Positions 10,039-18,928 of a stretch of DNA of 64,000 bases are shown here, piece after piece (the first letter of the stretch is position 1; the number at the start of each line of letters is the position of its first letter). Under the pieces are notes generated by a model, which made no database searches, was not told the DNA's origin, and saw only the letters and a program-made list of their open reading frames with translations. Location of the stretch: the NCBI RefSeq assembly GCF_001653795.1, contig NZ_CP011514.1, positions 124,001 through 188,000 of the forward strand, read 5' to 3'. The DNA comes from Mitsuaria sp. 7 (GTDB lineage: Bacteria; Pseudomonadota; Gammaproteobacteria; Burkholderiales; Burkholderiaceae_C). Both the position numbers and the translations under genes were made by a program.

Positions 10039-10509
10039 GTGCGCCTGGTGTTGTGCGCGGTCGGGCAGAAGATGCCGGCCTGGGCCGATGAGGCCTATGA
10101 GGATTTCGCCAAGCGCTTCCCGCCCGAGATGCGGCTGGAGCTCAAGGCGGTGAAGGCGGAACCGCGCACCACCGGCAAGTCGACCGAGCAGCTGATGGCG
10201 GCCGAGGCCCTGCGCCTCGACGCCGCCTGCCCGAAGGGCGCCCGGCGCGTCGTGCTCGACGAGCGCGGCGATCGCGTCACCTCGAAGCAGCTCGCGCAGC
10301 GGCTCGAGTTCTGGCGCGGCGACGGGCGCGACGTCGCGATCTTCATCGGCGGCCCGGACGGGCTCGATGACAGCATCAAGTCCAGTGCCGACGAGAAGCT
10401 GCGCCTGTCCGACCTGACCCTGCCGCACGCCTTCGTGCGCGTGCTGCTGGCCGAAGGCCTCTACCGGGCCTGGTCGGTCATGGAAGGCCACCCGTACCAC
10501 CGCGAATGA
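10039..10509 (+). CDS. rlmH: 23S rRNA (pseudouridine1915-N3)-methyltransferase
   Basis: 156 residues, the usual RlmH size. SPOUT methyltransferase that methylates pseudouridine 1915 in helix 69 of assembled ribosomes. Visible motifs: '[13 protein letters not shown]' (SAM-binding knot) and the C-terminal 'MEGHPYHRE'. GTG start at 10039, four bases after the rsfS stop. Confidence 0.97.
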   Translation: MRLVLCAVGQKMPAWADEAYEDFAKRFPPEMRLELKAVKAEPRTTGKSTEQLMAAEALRLDAACPKGARRVVLDERGDRVTSKQLAQRLEFWRGDGRDVAIFIGGPDGLDDSIKSSADEKLRLSDLTLPHAFVRVLLAEGLYRAWSVMEGHPYHRE

Positions 10510-10516
10510 ACTGACG

Positions 10517-11125
10517 ATGTCCGCAGATTTCCTGTACCTCGCCTCGCAGAGCCCGCGTCGGCGACAGTTGCTGGAGCAGATCGGCGTTCGTCATGAACTG
10601 CTGCTGCCCGGCGCCGACGAGGACGCCGAGGCGCTGGAAGCCGTGATCGCCGGCGAGTCGCCCGACGACTACGTGCGCCGCGTCACCGTCGCCAAGCTCG
10701 ATGCTGCGCTGCAGCGCCGCGAACGTCGCGGCCTCCCGCCCGCGCCGGTGCTCTGCGCCGACACGACGGTGGCCCTGGGCGACCGCATCCTCGGCAAGCC
10801 CGACGACGCGGCGCATGCGTCCGACATCCTCGCCAGCCTGTCCGGTCGCGAACACCGCGTGCTGACGGCCGTCGCCGTCGGCACCCCGGACGGCCGCGTG
10901 CTGAGCGCCGTGAGCGTGTCGCTGGTGCGTTTCGCCGAGATCGGCGACCGGCGCCTGCGCGCCTACGTGGCCTCGGGTGAACCCATGGGCAAGGCCGGCG
11001 CTTACGCGATACAAAGTCAGGCGGCCGCCTGGATCGAACACATCGCCGGCAGTTATTCGGGCATCATGGGCCTGCCGTTGTTTGAAACGGCGGAGCTGTT
11101 GCGGGAGGCCGGTTTCCCCGTCTGA
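10517..11125 (+). CDS. maf: Maf-family nucleoside triphosphate pyrophosphatase
   Basis: 202 residues. Hydrolyses nucleoside triphosphates to monophosphates, a house-cleaning activity; this paralog group (dTTP/UTP class) usually follows rlmH. Family signatures: '[18 protein letters not shown]', '[16 protein letters not shown]' and '[12 protein letters not shown]'. Seven bases after rlmH. Confidence 0.93.
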   Translation: MSADFLYLASQSPRRRQLLEQIGVRHELLLPGADEDAEALEAVIAGESPDDYVRRVTVAKLDAALQRRERRGLPPAPVLCADTTVALGDRILGKPDDAAHASDILASLSGREHRVLTAVAVGTPDGRVLSAVSVSLVRFAEIGDRRLRAYVASGEPMGKAGAYAIQSQAAAWIEHIAGSYSGIMGLPLFETAELLREAGFPV

Positions 11126-11239
11126 CCACGGACGGGAAAGCGGAGCAGCAGCGGACCCTGGACCGACAAAGCTTTCCGGAAGGCGACTCGAGCGTTGCCG
11201 CCAGCCCCGAGGCTGACGAGAACGCTGGAGTACAAGAAC

Positions 11240-12733
11240 ATGGAAGACATCCTGATCAACTGGACCCCGCAGGAGACGCGGGTGGCTGTGGTCGAGAACG
11301 GGTCCGTGCAGGAACTGCACATCGAACGGACGCTGGAGCGGGGCCTCGTCGGCAACGTCTATCTCGGCAAGGTCGCGCGGGTGCTGCCGGGCATGCAGTC
11401 CGCGTTCATCGACATCGGACTGGAGCGGGCGGCCTTCCTGCACGTCGCCGACCTGCACCTGAACGGCGTGAACCCCCGCGGCCATCACGGCCCGCACGGG
11501 GAATCCGCCCAGGCCGTCCCGATCGAGCGCCAGGTCTACGAGGGCCAGGCCCTGACCGTGCAGGTCATCAAGGACCCCATCGGCACCAAGGGCGCGCGGC
11601 TGTCGACGCAGATCTCGATCGCCGGGCGTCTGCTCGTGCACCTGCCGCAGGACAACCACATCGGCATCTCGCAGAAGATCGGTTCACCCGAGGCGAGAGA
11701 CGCGCTGCGCACGCGCATGCAGACGCTGGTGTCGGCGGGCGTCAATGACGGCAACACGGGCGGCTTCATCCTGCGGACCAATGCCGAGGAAGCGAGCGAC
11801 GAGGAAATCGGCGCCGACATCGGCTACCTGCGCAAGACCTGGAACTCGATCCGCGAGAAGTCCCTGACCCTGCCGCCCGGCAGCCTGCTGTTCCAGGACC
11901 TCAGCCTGGTCGAGCGCGTGCTGCGTGACCTGGCCAGCGACCGGACCAACTCGATCCGGATCGACGCCAAGCTGCAGTACGACGTGGTGCGCGAGTTCGG
12001 CGAGACCTACATGCCGACGGCGACCGCCAAGCTGGAGCTGTACCGGGGCGAGCGTCCGATCTTCGACCTGAACAACATCGACGCCGAGATCGCCCGCGCG
12101 CTGGCGCGGCGCGTGGACCTGAAGTCGGGCGGCTACCTGATCATCGACCAGACCGAGGCGATGACGACCATCGACGTCAACACCGGCGGTTTCGTGGGCG
12201 CCCGCAACTTCGACGACACGATCTTCAAGACCAACCTGGAGGCGGCCGGCGCCATCGCGCGCCAGCTGCGCTTGCGCAACCTGGGCGGGATCATCATCGT
12301 CGACTTCATCGACATGACCCGCGAGGAACACAAGACCGCGGTGCTGCAGGAGTTCCGCAAGCAACTCAGCCGTGACCGCACCAAGGTCACCATCGGCGGT
12401 TTCACGCAGCTGGGGCTGGTGGAGCTGACGCGCAAGCGCACGCGCGAGTCGCTGGCCCGCATGCTCTGCGAGCCGTGCCCGACCTGCGAGGCCCGCGGCC
12501 AGGTCAAGACCGCGCGCAGCATCTGCTACGAGATCCTGCGGGAGATCCTGCGTGAGTCGAGGCAGTTCAATCCGAAGGAATTCCGCGTGGTCGCGGCCGC
12601 CAACGTCGTCGAGATGCTGCTCGACGAGGAGAACCAGCACCTGGCCGGGCTGTCCGATTTCATCGGCAAGCCGATCTCGCTGACCGCCGAGCCGACGAAC
12701 CAGACCGAGCACTACGACATCGTGCTGATGTAG
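11240..12733 (+). CDS. rng: Ribonuclease G
   Basis: 497 residues, typical of RNase G. Endoribonuclease that trims 16S rRNA 5' ends and degrades some mRNAs. The N-terminal S1-like domain ('VGNVYLGKVARVLPGMQSA') leads to the catalytic domain ('TTIDVNTGGFVG', 'IIIVDFIDM') with metal-binding Asp residues. A Cys pair in 'CEPCPTCEARGQ' is the zinc-link. ATG at 11240 follows GGAG at 11227-11230. The last 22 bases overlap the convergent minus-strand gene ending at 12712. Confidence 0.96.
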   Translation: MEDILINWTPQETRVAVVENGSVQELHIERTLERGLVGNVYLGKVARVLPGMQSAFIDIGLERAAFLHVADLHLNGVNPRGHHGPHGESAQAVPIERQVYEGQALTVQVIKDPIGTKGARLSTQISIAGRLLVHLPQDNHIGISQKIGSPEARDALRTRMQTLVSAGVNDGNTGGFILRTNAEEASDEEIGADIGYLRKTWNSIREKSLTLPPGSLLFQDLSLVERVLRDLASDRTNSIRIDAKLQYDVVREFGETYMPTATAKLELYRGERPIFDLNNIDAEIARALARRVDLKSGGYLIIDQTEAMTTIDVNTGGFVGARNFDDTIFKTNLEAAGAIARQLRLRNLGGIIIVDFIDMTREEHKTAVLQEFRKQLSRDRTKVTIGGFTQLGLVELTRKRTRESLARMLCEPCPTCEARGQVKTARSICYEILREILRESRQFNPKEFRVVAAANVVEMLLDEENQHLAGLSDFIGKPISLTAEPTNQTEHYDIVLM

Positions 12734-13311
12734 GCGCAGGAGGGCTGGCCGAAGATCGCGGCGCAGGTCGACGCCAGGGGCCAGGGCACCGTCGTCAGGC
12801 CTTCTTCGAAGCCGTGCAGCGCGAGCGCCGTGGCCTGGTGCGCGGGCATCGCCGGCGCATGGTCGTGGATCAGGCCGGCCGTTGCGGTGGCCGCGGCCAC
12901 CGCGGCATCGCGCACGCCCATCGGCGAGCGCTCCAGATACGCCAGCACGGGCAGGGTGAGGCGCTCGTGCACGTCGATGAACGCGAGCTGCGACAGCGAG
13001 GCGCTCGCGCCGCGATGGTCCACATCGTCGAGATGGAGGGCGTGACCGAGTTGCTGCAAGGTTGCCATCAGCACCTCGCGCAGCCGGGCGCCGTGGAGCT
13101 CGGCCTCTTCCGAGGCCAGGCGCATGCCCGGCGAGAGCGCCGCGATGTCGACGCGGAAGCTGCGGAACATCAGCAGACCGGCCAGCCGTGCGGCGCCCAG
13201 GATCTGCGTCTGCGCATGGGCGAGGCCGTCCTCGATCACCAGCCGGGCGCGGACCAGACGGTGGAAGTGCGCCGTCGCCGCGACGACGTGCTTGAAGGAA
13301 CTGCCGGTCAT
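12712..13311 (-). CDS. Hypothetical protein, coupled to a Bug/TctC-like gene
   Basis: 199 residues starting MTGSSFKHVVAATAHFHRL. Mostly helical in composition with moderate hydrophobicity; no signal peptide and no motif I recognise. Its start overlaps the stop of the upstream gene (ATGA), so the pair is an operon. Its last codons overlap the end of rng on the other strand. Function unknown. Confidence 0.6.
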   Translation of the reverse strand: MTGSSFKHVVAATAHFHRLVRARLVIEDGLAHAQTQILGAARLAGLLMFRSFRVDIAALSPGMRLASEEAELHGARLREVLMATLQQLGHALHLDDVDHRGASASLSQLAFIDVHERLTLPVLAYLERSPMGVRDAAVAAATATAGLIHDHAPAMPAHQATALALHGFEEGLTTVPWPLASTCAAIFGQPSCAYISTMS

Positions 13312-14153
13312 CGCAAGGCCTCCTGGGGGATCCGTTCCCACAGTTCCGTGCCGCTCTGCGCGAGCGCGAGCCGCACACGGGGGTCGGACATGACCTGACC
13401 CCAGTCCGCGCGCAGCCGGGCCGCGAGTCCGTCGGGCAGTCGCGGGGCGAGCAGCGCGTTCCAGGCCGCCACGTCGCGTGTATCGAGGGCGTCGAAGTCC
13501 GCGCGATCCGGCGGATCGGCCAGTGCCGCGCCGGACACGAAACGGGGATCGGGCATCGCGGCGCGGAGGGCGCTGGCGGGGGACGGGGCCGCCGTCGAGG
13601 GTGCCGGCAAGGGGGTCGACAGGGGCGTCAGCCAACGTCCGAACATGCCCGGCGGAAACACGGTGACGAACGGGAGCTGGCCGACGCGGGCGATCGGGGT
13701 GAAGTCCTCCACCGACGCGGTCGGGGGCTGGAACGGATCGTCGACCAGGCGCGCGGGGCGTTCCAGCAGGGGGCTGCTGGTCAGCAGCAGGACCTGCCCG
13801 TCGGGTCGCGCTGTCGCCACCTGGCGCGCAGCGAGATAACCCTGGCGGTCCGGGAGGTTGCGCACCTCGACCGCCTGACCCGAGCGCTCGGTCCAGACCC
13901 GCGCCATCGTCCGCGCGACGTGGTCCGGGCCGCTGCCGGCGCTGAAGGGGATCACCAGCGTCAACGACCCCTCGCGGGTGTCCGTGGCGGCGTCCGGCGT
14001 CTGTGCCAGCGCGGCCTTGAAGAGCCCGGCGCACACCAGCCACACGGTGGCGATCAGCCACGGTCGGACGGTGTCGCCCACGCGGGACAGACGCAGGCGG
14101 CCTGCGAAGGAGGACCACGAGGGCGGGCGATGGGGGAGGGGCGGCGGGGACAT
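13308..14153 (-). CDS. Shortened Bug/TctC-like substrate-binding protein
   Basis: 281 residues. After a hydrophobic N-terminal segment (about residues 32-50, 'ATVWLVCAGLFKAALA') it matches the tripartite-tricarboxylate receptor (Bug) family: 'LTLVIPFSAGSGPDHVARTMA' and 'ARPDGQVLLLTSSP'. Bug proteins are usually 310-330 residues; here the middle domain is reduced and replaced by a Pro/Ser-rich stretch near 'PLPAPSTAAPSPAS'. No TctA/TctB membrane genes are nearby. It may be a divergent receptor or a decaying paralog. Start ATG at 14153 is preceded by GGAAG. Confidence 0.65.
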   Translation of the reverse strand: MSPPPLPHRPPSWSSFAGRLRLSRVGDTVRPWLIATVWLVCAGLFKAALAQTPDAATDTREGSLTLVIPFSAGSGPDHVARTMARVWTERSGQAVEVRNLPDRQGYLAARQVATARPDGQVLLLTSSPLLERPARLVDDPFQPPTASVEDFTPIARVGQLPFVTVFPPGMFGRWLTPLSTPLPAPSTAAPSPASALRAAMPDPRFVSGAALADPPDRADFDALDTRDVAAWNALLAPRLPDGLAARLRADWGQVMSDPRVRLALAQSGTELWERIPQEALR

Positions 14154-14402
14154 GACTTCCTTTCGGGGGCCGCGACGGGGCTCGCGGGCGAAAGCAGTGA
14201 TTCTGGGAAAAGGGCGGACCCGGCGCCATGACCGCAACTGATGGAGAACGCCGTTGAAATCAACTGGTTCGGGTCATCGACCGACTTGTTCATGTGGGGT
14301 GGCGCGCTGCTTGCCCATGGGCTTGCCCTTTGTAACCTCGCCGATCCGAAACACCTGTCCAGGCCTCGGGCACAATCAGGCCTCCATTCGTTCCGCAAGC
14401 CG

Positions 14403-15728
14403 ATGAGCACCAAGACGATTGCCACCTCCTCCGCTCTTCTTCCTGCCGGCATCAGCGCGTTGACGCGCCGTGGACTGCTTGGCGGCATGGCCGCCGGGTT
14501 GGCGATGCCGGCACTCGCGCAGTTCCGGGTCGAGATCGCCGGCGTCGGCGCCACCCGGTTGCCGATCGCGATCAGCGACTTCAACAACGAATCGGCCACC
14601 GGCCAGCCGCTGGCGGCGATCATCCGCGCCGACCTGGAGCGCAGCGGCCAGTTCAGCATCGTGCCCGGCCAGACCGGCATGAGCGAGACCTCCCAACCCC
14701 AGTTCGTCGACTGGCGCGCGCGCGCCGCCGACGCGCTGTCGGCCGGTTCCGCGACGCGTCTGGCCGATGGCCGCTTCGACGTGCGCTACCGGCTCTGGGA
14801 CGTCGTCAAGGGCTCGGACCTGGGCAGCGAGAGCATCCCCGTCGTCGCCGGCGACCTGCGCCTGGCGGCGCACAAGATCGCCGACACGATCTACCAGAAG
14901 CTCACCGGCGAGCGCGGCGTCTTCGCCACGCGCCTGGTCTACGTGAACAAGGCCGGCCCGCGGTATTCGCTGCGCGTCGCCGACGCGGACGGCGAGGGCG
15001 AGCAGACCGTGCTCAACAGCCCCGAGGCCATCATCTCGCCGGCCTGGTCACCCGACGGCAACGAGGTCGCCTACGTCAGCTTCGAGTCGCGCAAGGCCGT
15101 GGTCTGGATCCAGGACCTGCGCACCGGCAAGCGCCGCAAGGTCGCGGACTTCCGCGGCACCAACAGCGCGCCGTCGTACTCGCCGAACGGCCAGCAGCTG
15201 GTGGTCACGCTGTCGCGCGAAGGCGGCTCGCAGCTCTACCTGATCAACAAGGACGGCTCGGGCGCCAGGCGCCTGACGCAGACCTCCGCCATCGACACCG
15301 AGGCGACCTTCTCGCCCGACGGCGCGCAGATCTACTTCGTCAGCGACCGCGGCGGCGCGCCGCAGATCTACCGCATGCCGGCCGGCGGCGGCAACGCCGA
15401 GCGCGTCACCTTCAGCGGCAACTACAACATCAGCCCGTCCATCAGCCCCGACGGGCGCACGATGGCCTACATCACGCGGGTGGGCGGCGGCACCTTCAAG
15501 CTGTGCGTGATGGACCTCGGCGGCGGCCAGGTCCAGCAGATCACCGACACCACCGAGGACGAGAGCCCCAGCTTCGCCCCCAACGGCAAGCTGATCGTCT
15601 ACGCCACGCGTGCCGGCGGCCGCGACGTCCTCATGACCACGACGCTGGACGGCAAGGTCAAGGCCAAGCTGGCCACGCCGGGGGTCTCGGACATCCGGGA
15701 ACCCGCATGGGGTCCTTATGGCAACTGA
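14403..15728 (+). CDS. tolB: Tol-Pal beta-propeller protein TolB
   Basis: 441 residues. Periplasmic part of the Tol-Pal envelope system. The N-terminus 'TRRGLLGGMAAGLAMPALA' has twin arginines and a hydrophobic core, so export may be by Tat; E. coli TolB uses Sec. The propeller has WD-like blades with 'SPAWSPDG', 'APSYSPNG', 'EATFSPDG', 'SPSISPDG', 'SPSFAPNG'. I chose the ATG at 14403; the reading frame stays open upstream to 14241 but that stretch is not TolB-like. No strong ribosome site is visible. The upstream 249-base gap from the divergent gene must hold the promoter. Confidence 0.93.
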   Translation: MSTKTIATSSALLPAGISALTRRGLLGGMAAGLAMPALAQFRVEIAGVGATRLPIAISDFNNESATGQPLAAIIRADLERSGQFSIVPGQTGMSETSQPQFVDWRARAADALSAGSATRLADGRFDVRYRLWDVVKGSDLGSESIPVVAGDLRLAAHKIADTIYQKLTGERGVFATRLVYVNKAGPRYSLRVADADGEGEQTVLNSPEAIISPAWSPDGNEVAYVSFESRKAVVWIQDLRTGKRRKVADFRGTNSAPSYSPNGQQLVVTLSREGGSQLYLINKDGSGARRLTQTSAIDTEATFSPDGAQIYFVSDRGGAPQIYRMPAGGGNAERVTFSGNYNISPSISPDGRTMAYITRVGGGTFKLCVMDLGGGQVQQITDTTEDESPSFAPNGKLIVYATRAGGRDVLMTTTLDGKVKAKLATPGVSDIREPAWGPYGN

Positions 15729-16002
15729 GCGCTGCAGATGCCGACCCTGTCTCCGTTCGAGAAACTGAAAGCTTTCGCAACGTCGGGCACATGGATTGCC
15801 TACGTTGGCGTCGCGCTTCGCCCATCCCGTGCGAGGCGTGATCGCGACGCGTCGGCCAGCCTTCCGCGCGGGCATGCGTGCCCCACGGATGTGTTAGCCG
15901 ATGATTCACAATTGCTGTTCCCCGCGGCTTCACCGGCGGCGCTGTCCACCGCCATGTCCAGACCGTAACTCCCGCCCGCTTGACCTCTAGGAGCGTATGC
16001 CC

Positions 16003-16536
16003 ATGAAATTCGAAAAACTGATGCTTGGCCTGGTGGCCGCCGCAGCCCTGTCCGCCTGCAGCTCCACCAAGCTGGATGAACCGGCCCCGGTCGAGAACAA
16101 GACCCCGGTCGCGACGACCCCGAGCGGCCCGCAGGTCGACCCGAACGCCAACGCGCAACGCAAGGTCGAGACCGTCGACCTGGGCGCCCAGCTGGACGCC
16201 GCCGTGTCCAACCAGCGCGTCGTGTTCTTCGACTTCGACAGCTTCGTCGTCAAGGACGAGTACCGCAGCCTGGTCGAGAACCACGCCAAGCGCCTGAACA
16301 ACAAGAAGGCGCTGCAGCTGAGCCTGGAAGGCCACGCCGACGAGCGCGGCGGCCGCGAGTACAACCTGGCCCTGGGCCAGAAGCGTGCCGAAGCCGTCGC
16401 CAAGTCGCTGACGCTGCTGGGCGTGTCCACGGGCCAGGTCGAGGCGGTGAGCTTCGGCAAGGAACGTCCGGCCGACACCGGCCACAACGAAGAGGCGTGG
16501 GCCAAGAACCGTCGCGTCGAACTGCGCGACAAGTGA
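16003..16536 (+). CDS. pal: Peptidoglycan-associated lipoprotein Pal
   Basis: 177 residues. Signal peptide ends in lipobox 'LSAC', so it is an outer-membrane lipoprotein. The C-terminal OmpA-like domain has 'LSLEGHADERGGREYNLALGQKRAEAV', the peptidoglycan-binding signature. ATG at 16003 has AGGAG (15989-15993) nine bases upstream; the ATG at 15997 is only three bases from it, so 16003 is preferred. The 274-base gap after tolB shows no gene. Confidence 0.96.
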   Translation: MKFEKLMLGLVAAAALSACSSTKLDEPAPVENKTPVATTPSGPQVDPNANAQRKVETVDLGAQLDAAVSNQRVVFFDFDSFVVKDEYRSLVENHAKRLNNKKALQLSLEGHADERGGREYNLALGQKRAEAVAKSLTLLGVSTGQVEAVSFGKERPADTGHNEEAWAKNRRVELRDK

Positions 16537-16545
16537 TCCGGTGAC

Positions 16546-17355
16546 ATGAGCATGCTGCGATTCCCTCGTTCCCTTTCCTTCACGGCGATCCCGGCGGCCA
16601 AGGCCGCGCTGATCGGCGTGCTGCTGGCCCTGAGCGCCGCCGGCCCCGCGCGGGCGGCGCTGTTCGAGGACGACGAGGCCCGCAAGGCCATCCTCGACCT
16701 GCGGACCAAGATGCAGCAGAACGATGAGGCGCAGCGTGCCCGTGTCACGGAACTGCAGGGCCAGCTCGAGACCGCGCGACGCGGTCTGCTGGACCTGTCC
16801 GGACAGATCGAGGCGCTGAAATCGGACCTGGCCAAGATGCGCGGCCAGAACGAACAGCTGGCGCGCGACCTGTCCGACACCCAGCGCAAGGTGACCGACC
16901 AGTCGGCCACGCTCGACAACCGGCTGCGCCCGCTGGAGCCGCAGAAGGTGTCGCTGGACGGCAAGGAATTCCAGGCCGATCCGGAAGAGAAGCGCCAGTT
17001 CGATGCCGCGATGGGCCTGATCCGCCGCGGCGACTTCAATGAGGCGACCTCCGCCTTCACGTCCTTCCTGACGCGTTTCCCGGCGAGCGGTTTCTCCGAC
17101 TCGGTGCGCTTCTGGCTGGGCAACGCGCAATACGGCAAGCGCGACTACAAGGGCGCGATCGCGACCTTCAAGGCCTTCGTCGCCGCGAACCCGGACCACC
17201 CGCGCGCGGCCGAGAGCCTGCTGGCGATCGCCAACTGCCAGATCGAGCTCAAGGACACCAAGAGCGCCCGCAAGACGCTGGAAGACCTGCAGAAGGCCTA
17301 TCCCGGCAGCGAGGCCGCGAAGGCCGCCAAGGAACGCGCGGCCGGACTGCGTTGA
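16546..17355 (+). CDS. cpoB: Tol-Pal coordinator CpoB (YbgF)
   Basis: 269 residues. Periplasmic protein that links Tol-Pal to peptidoglycan synthesis at the septum. Signal peptide to about residue 38 ('AGPARA'); coiled coil about 50-125 (Gln/Leu heptads such as 'ELQGQLETARRGLLDLSGQI'), which trimerises in homologs; then TPR repeats ('FNEATSAFTSFLTRFP', 'YKGAIATFKAFVAANP', 'TKSARKTLEDLQKAYP'). Nine bases after pal. Confidence 0.94.
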   Translation: MSMLRFPRSLSFTAIPAAKAALIGVLLALSAAGPARAALFEDDEARKAILDLRTKMQQNDEAQRARVTELQGQLETARRGLLDLSGQIEALKSDLAKMRGQNEQLARDLSDTQRKVTDQSATLDNRLRPLEPQKVSLDGKEFQADPEEKRQFDAAMGLIRRGDFNEATSAFTSFLTRFPASGFSDSVRFWLGNAQYGKRDYKGAIATFKAFVAANPDHPRAAESLLAIANCQIELKDTKSARKTLEDLQKAYPGSEAAKAAKERAAGLR

Positions 17356-17388
17356 TCTGCTGAGGACGCGCTGCGGCGCGCAACGATC

Positions 17389-18201
17389 TTGAGTCTGGAG
17401 ACCGGGCACGGCCCCCTCGATCTGGAAGCGGACGCGGAGCGCCGCTTCGGCGGTCTGCGTCGTCTGCATGGCGAGCGCGACTACGCGCGTCTGCGCGCGG
17501 CGCGTTTCTGCGTCGTCGGACTGGGCGGCGTCGGCTCCTGGGTCGTCGAAGCGCTGGCGCGCATGGGCGTCGCGCGGCTGGTGCTGGTCGACCTCGACCA
17601 CGTCGCCGAATCCAACATCAACCGCCAGGTGCAGGCGCTCGGCAGCACGCTGGGCATGGCCAAGGCGGAAGCGCTCAAGCAGCGCATCGCCGACATCCAC
17701 CCGGGCTGCGAAGTCGTCACCATCGAGGACTTCGTCGATGACAAGAACTGGCCCTCGCTGCTGGGCGACGTGCAGGTCGACGGCATCGTCGACGCCTGCG
17801 ACCAGGTCCGCGCGAAGGCGCAGATCGCCGCGTGGGCGAGGGCGCTCAAGCTCCCCCAGATCTGCATCGGCGCCGCCGGCGGCAAGCACCGTCCGCAGGA
17901 CGTCGAGATCCTCGACCTCTCCGAAACCACCCATGATCCGCTGCTGGCCAACCTGCGCCAGCGGCTGCGCAAGTTCCACGCCGCACCGCGCCAGGGCGCG
18001 ATGGGCGTGACCTGCGTGTTCTCGCGGGAACCGGTCACCCGGCCGGAAGGCGTCGATGCCTGCGACCTGGATGGCAACCTGAATTGCCACGGCTATGGAT
18101 CGAGCGTGGCGGTGACCGCCGGCTTCGGCATGGTCGGCGCGGCGGAGCTGGTGAAACGGTATCTGAAGGCGCTTGCGCGACCTCAAAAAACCGTCCTATA
18201 A
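17389..18201 (+). CDS. tcdA: tRNA threonylcarbamoyladenosine dehydratase TcdA (CsdL)
   Basis: 270 residues. E1-like enzyme that cyclises t6A37 in tRNAs using ATP. Nucleotide site 'VVGLGGVGSWVVEALARMG'; later 'VDLDHVAESNINRQ' and 'CDQVRAKAQIAAW'. Likely TTG start at 17389; no in-frame ATG precedes the conserved region. The 3' end of the gene contains the promoter for the tRNA-Lys gene that follows. Confidence 0.93.
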   Translation: MSLETGHGPLDLEADAERRFGGLRRLHGERDYARLRAARFCVVGLGGVGSWVVEALARMGVARLVLVDLDHVAESNINRQVQALGSTLGMAKAEALKQRIADIHPGCEVVTIEDFVDDKNWPSLLGDVQVDGIVDACDQVRAKAQIAAWARALKLPQICIGAAGGKHRPQDVEILDLSETTHDPLLANLRQRLRKFHAAPRQGAMGVTCVFSREPVTRPEGVDACDLDGNLNCHGYGSSVAVTAGFGMVGAAELVKRYLKALARPQKTVL

Positions 18202-18202
18202 T
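18173..18202 (+). promoter_or_regulatory. Promoter for tRNA-Lys(UUU)
   Basis: TTGCGC (18173-18178) and a perfect TATAAT (18197-18202) with 18-base spacing, within the last codons of tcdA. It is about 100 bases upstream of the tRNA, and G+C-rich sequence follows the -10. Confidence 0.6.
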
Positions 18203-18301
18203 GCGAGGCTCTGCTGAGGGGCAAACACCTCGAAGCGATGCAGCGGAGGTCAAGGCAACTTGGCCTTCATTGCGTGAAGCAGGCTTAGGCGTGCAGGCTT
18301 C

Positions 18302-18377
18302 GGGTCGTTAGCTCAGTCGGTAGAGCAGCGGACTTTTAATCCGTTGGTCGCAGGTTCGAATCCTGCACGACCCACCA
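18302..18377 (+). tRNA. tRNA-Lys (anticodon UUU)
   Basis: 76 bases with encoded CCA. Acceptor GGGTCGT pairs with ACGACCC; anticodon arm GCGGA-CTTTTAA-TCCGT puts TTT at the anticodon; T-arm GCAGG-TTCGAAT-CCTGC. Confidence 0.98.
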
Positions 18378-18425
18378 TCGCTTCAGATGGTTGTCAGTGG
18401 AATGACTGGCAGTTGAATTTCTCGG

Positions 18426-18501
18426 GGGCTCTTAGCTCAGTTGGTAGAGCAGCGGACTCTTAATCCGTTGGTCGAAGGTTCGAATCCTTCAGGGCCCACC
18501 A
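18426..18501 (+). tRNA. tRNA-Lys (anticodon CUU), copy 1
   Basis: 76 bases with CCA. Acceptor GGGCTCT pairs with AGGGCCC (one G-U pair); anticodon loop CTCTTAA gives CTT; T-arm GAAGG-TTCGAAT-CCTTC. Identical in sequence to the copy at 18676-18751. Confidence 0.98.
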
Positions 18502-18599
18502 ACCGATCCTTGTCGGATCGTCGGAGTGAAGAACGCAGTGATCGGCAACGATCAGCGTGCGATTCACGGACGACGAAACGATGTCAGAGGGGATCTGGC

Positions 18600-18659
18600 G
18601 TGACGAGATCAAAATATCTGACATAATCTCGGCTTCGCAAGTTTCAGCAGAAACTTGCG
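18600..18659 (+). promoter_or_regulatory. Candidate promoter and leader hairpin before the third tRNA
   Basis: GTGACG (18600-18605) and CATAAT (18622-18627) with 16-base spacing. Downstream, CGCAAGTTTC (18636-18645) and GAAACTTGCG (18650-18659) form a 10-bp stem with a 4-base loop in the tRNA leader. The hairpin has no T-run, so it is not a typical terminator; a processing site is possible. Confidence 0.4.
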
Positions 18660-18675
18660 AGACGAAAAGAATTTC

Positions 18676-18751
18676 GGGCTCTTAGCTCAGTTGGTAGAGC
18701 AGCGGACTCTTAATCCGTTGGTCGAAGGTTCGAATCCTTCAGGGCCCACCA
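18676..18751 (+). tRNA. tRNA-Lys (anticodon CUU), copy 2
   Basis: Exact duplicate of the tRNA at 18426-18501, 174 bases further on. The spacer itself is not duplicated on the other side. Followed at once by a strong terminator. Confidence 0.98.
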
Positions 18752-18754
18752 AAT

Positions 18755-18787
18755 AAAAGGGGTTGCAGCAGTGCTGCAACCCCTTTT
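18755..18787 (+). terminator. Rho-independent terminator of the tRNA-Lys operon
   Basis: AAAAGGGGTTGCAGCA (18755-18770) is followed after one base by its exact complement ending in CCCCTTTT (18772-18787). A 16-bp arm with a T-run on either strand, three bases after the last tRNA. Confidence 0.9.
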
Positions 18788-18928
18788 GTCATTGGCGCGC
18801 ACAAATTCGACGGTTTCTCGACGGATGCCCACCGGGTCCACGACTTCAAACGCCCGCCGATATCGGGGTTTGTCTGCTCGGCTAGACTGACCGCCAGTTT
18901 CCTCAGACCGCCACCTGCCTCCCCCGAC

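Noticed and set aside
18804..18928. Promoter for apbC (TTGTCT and TAGACT)
   Set aside because: The spacing of about 12 bases is too short for a sigma-70 promoter.
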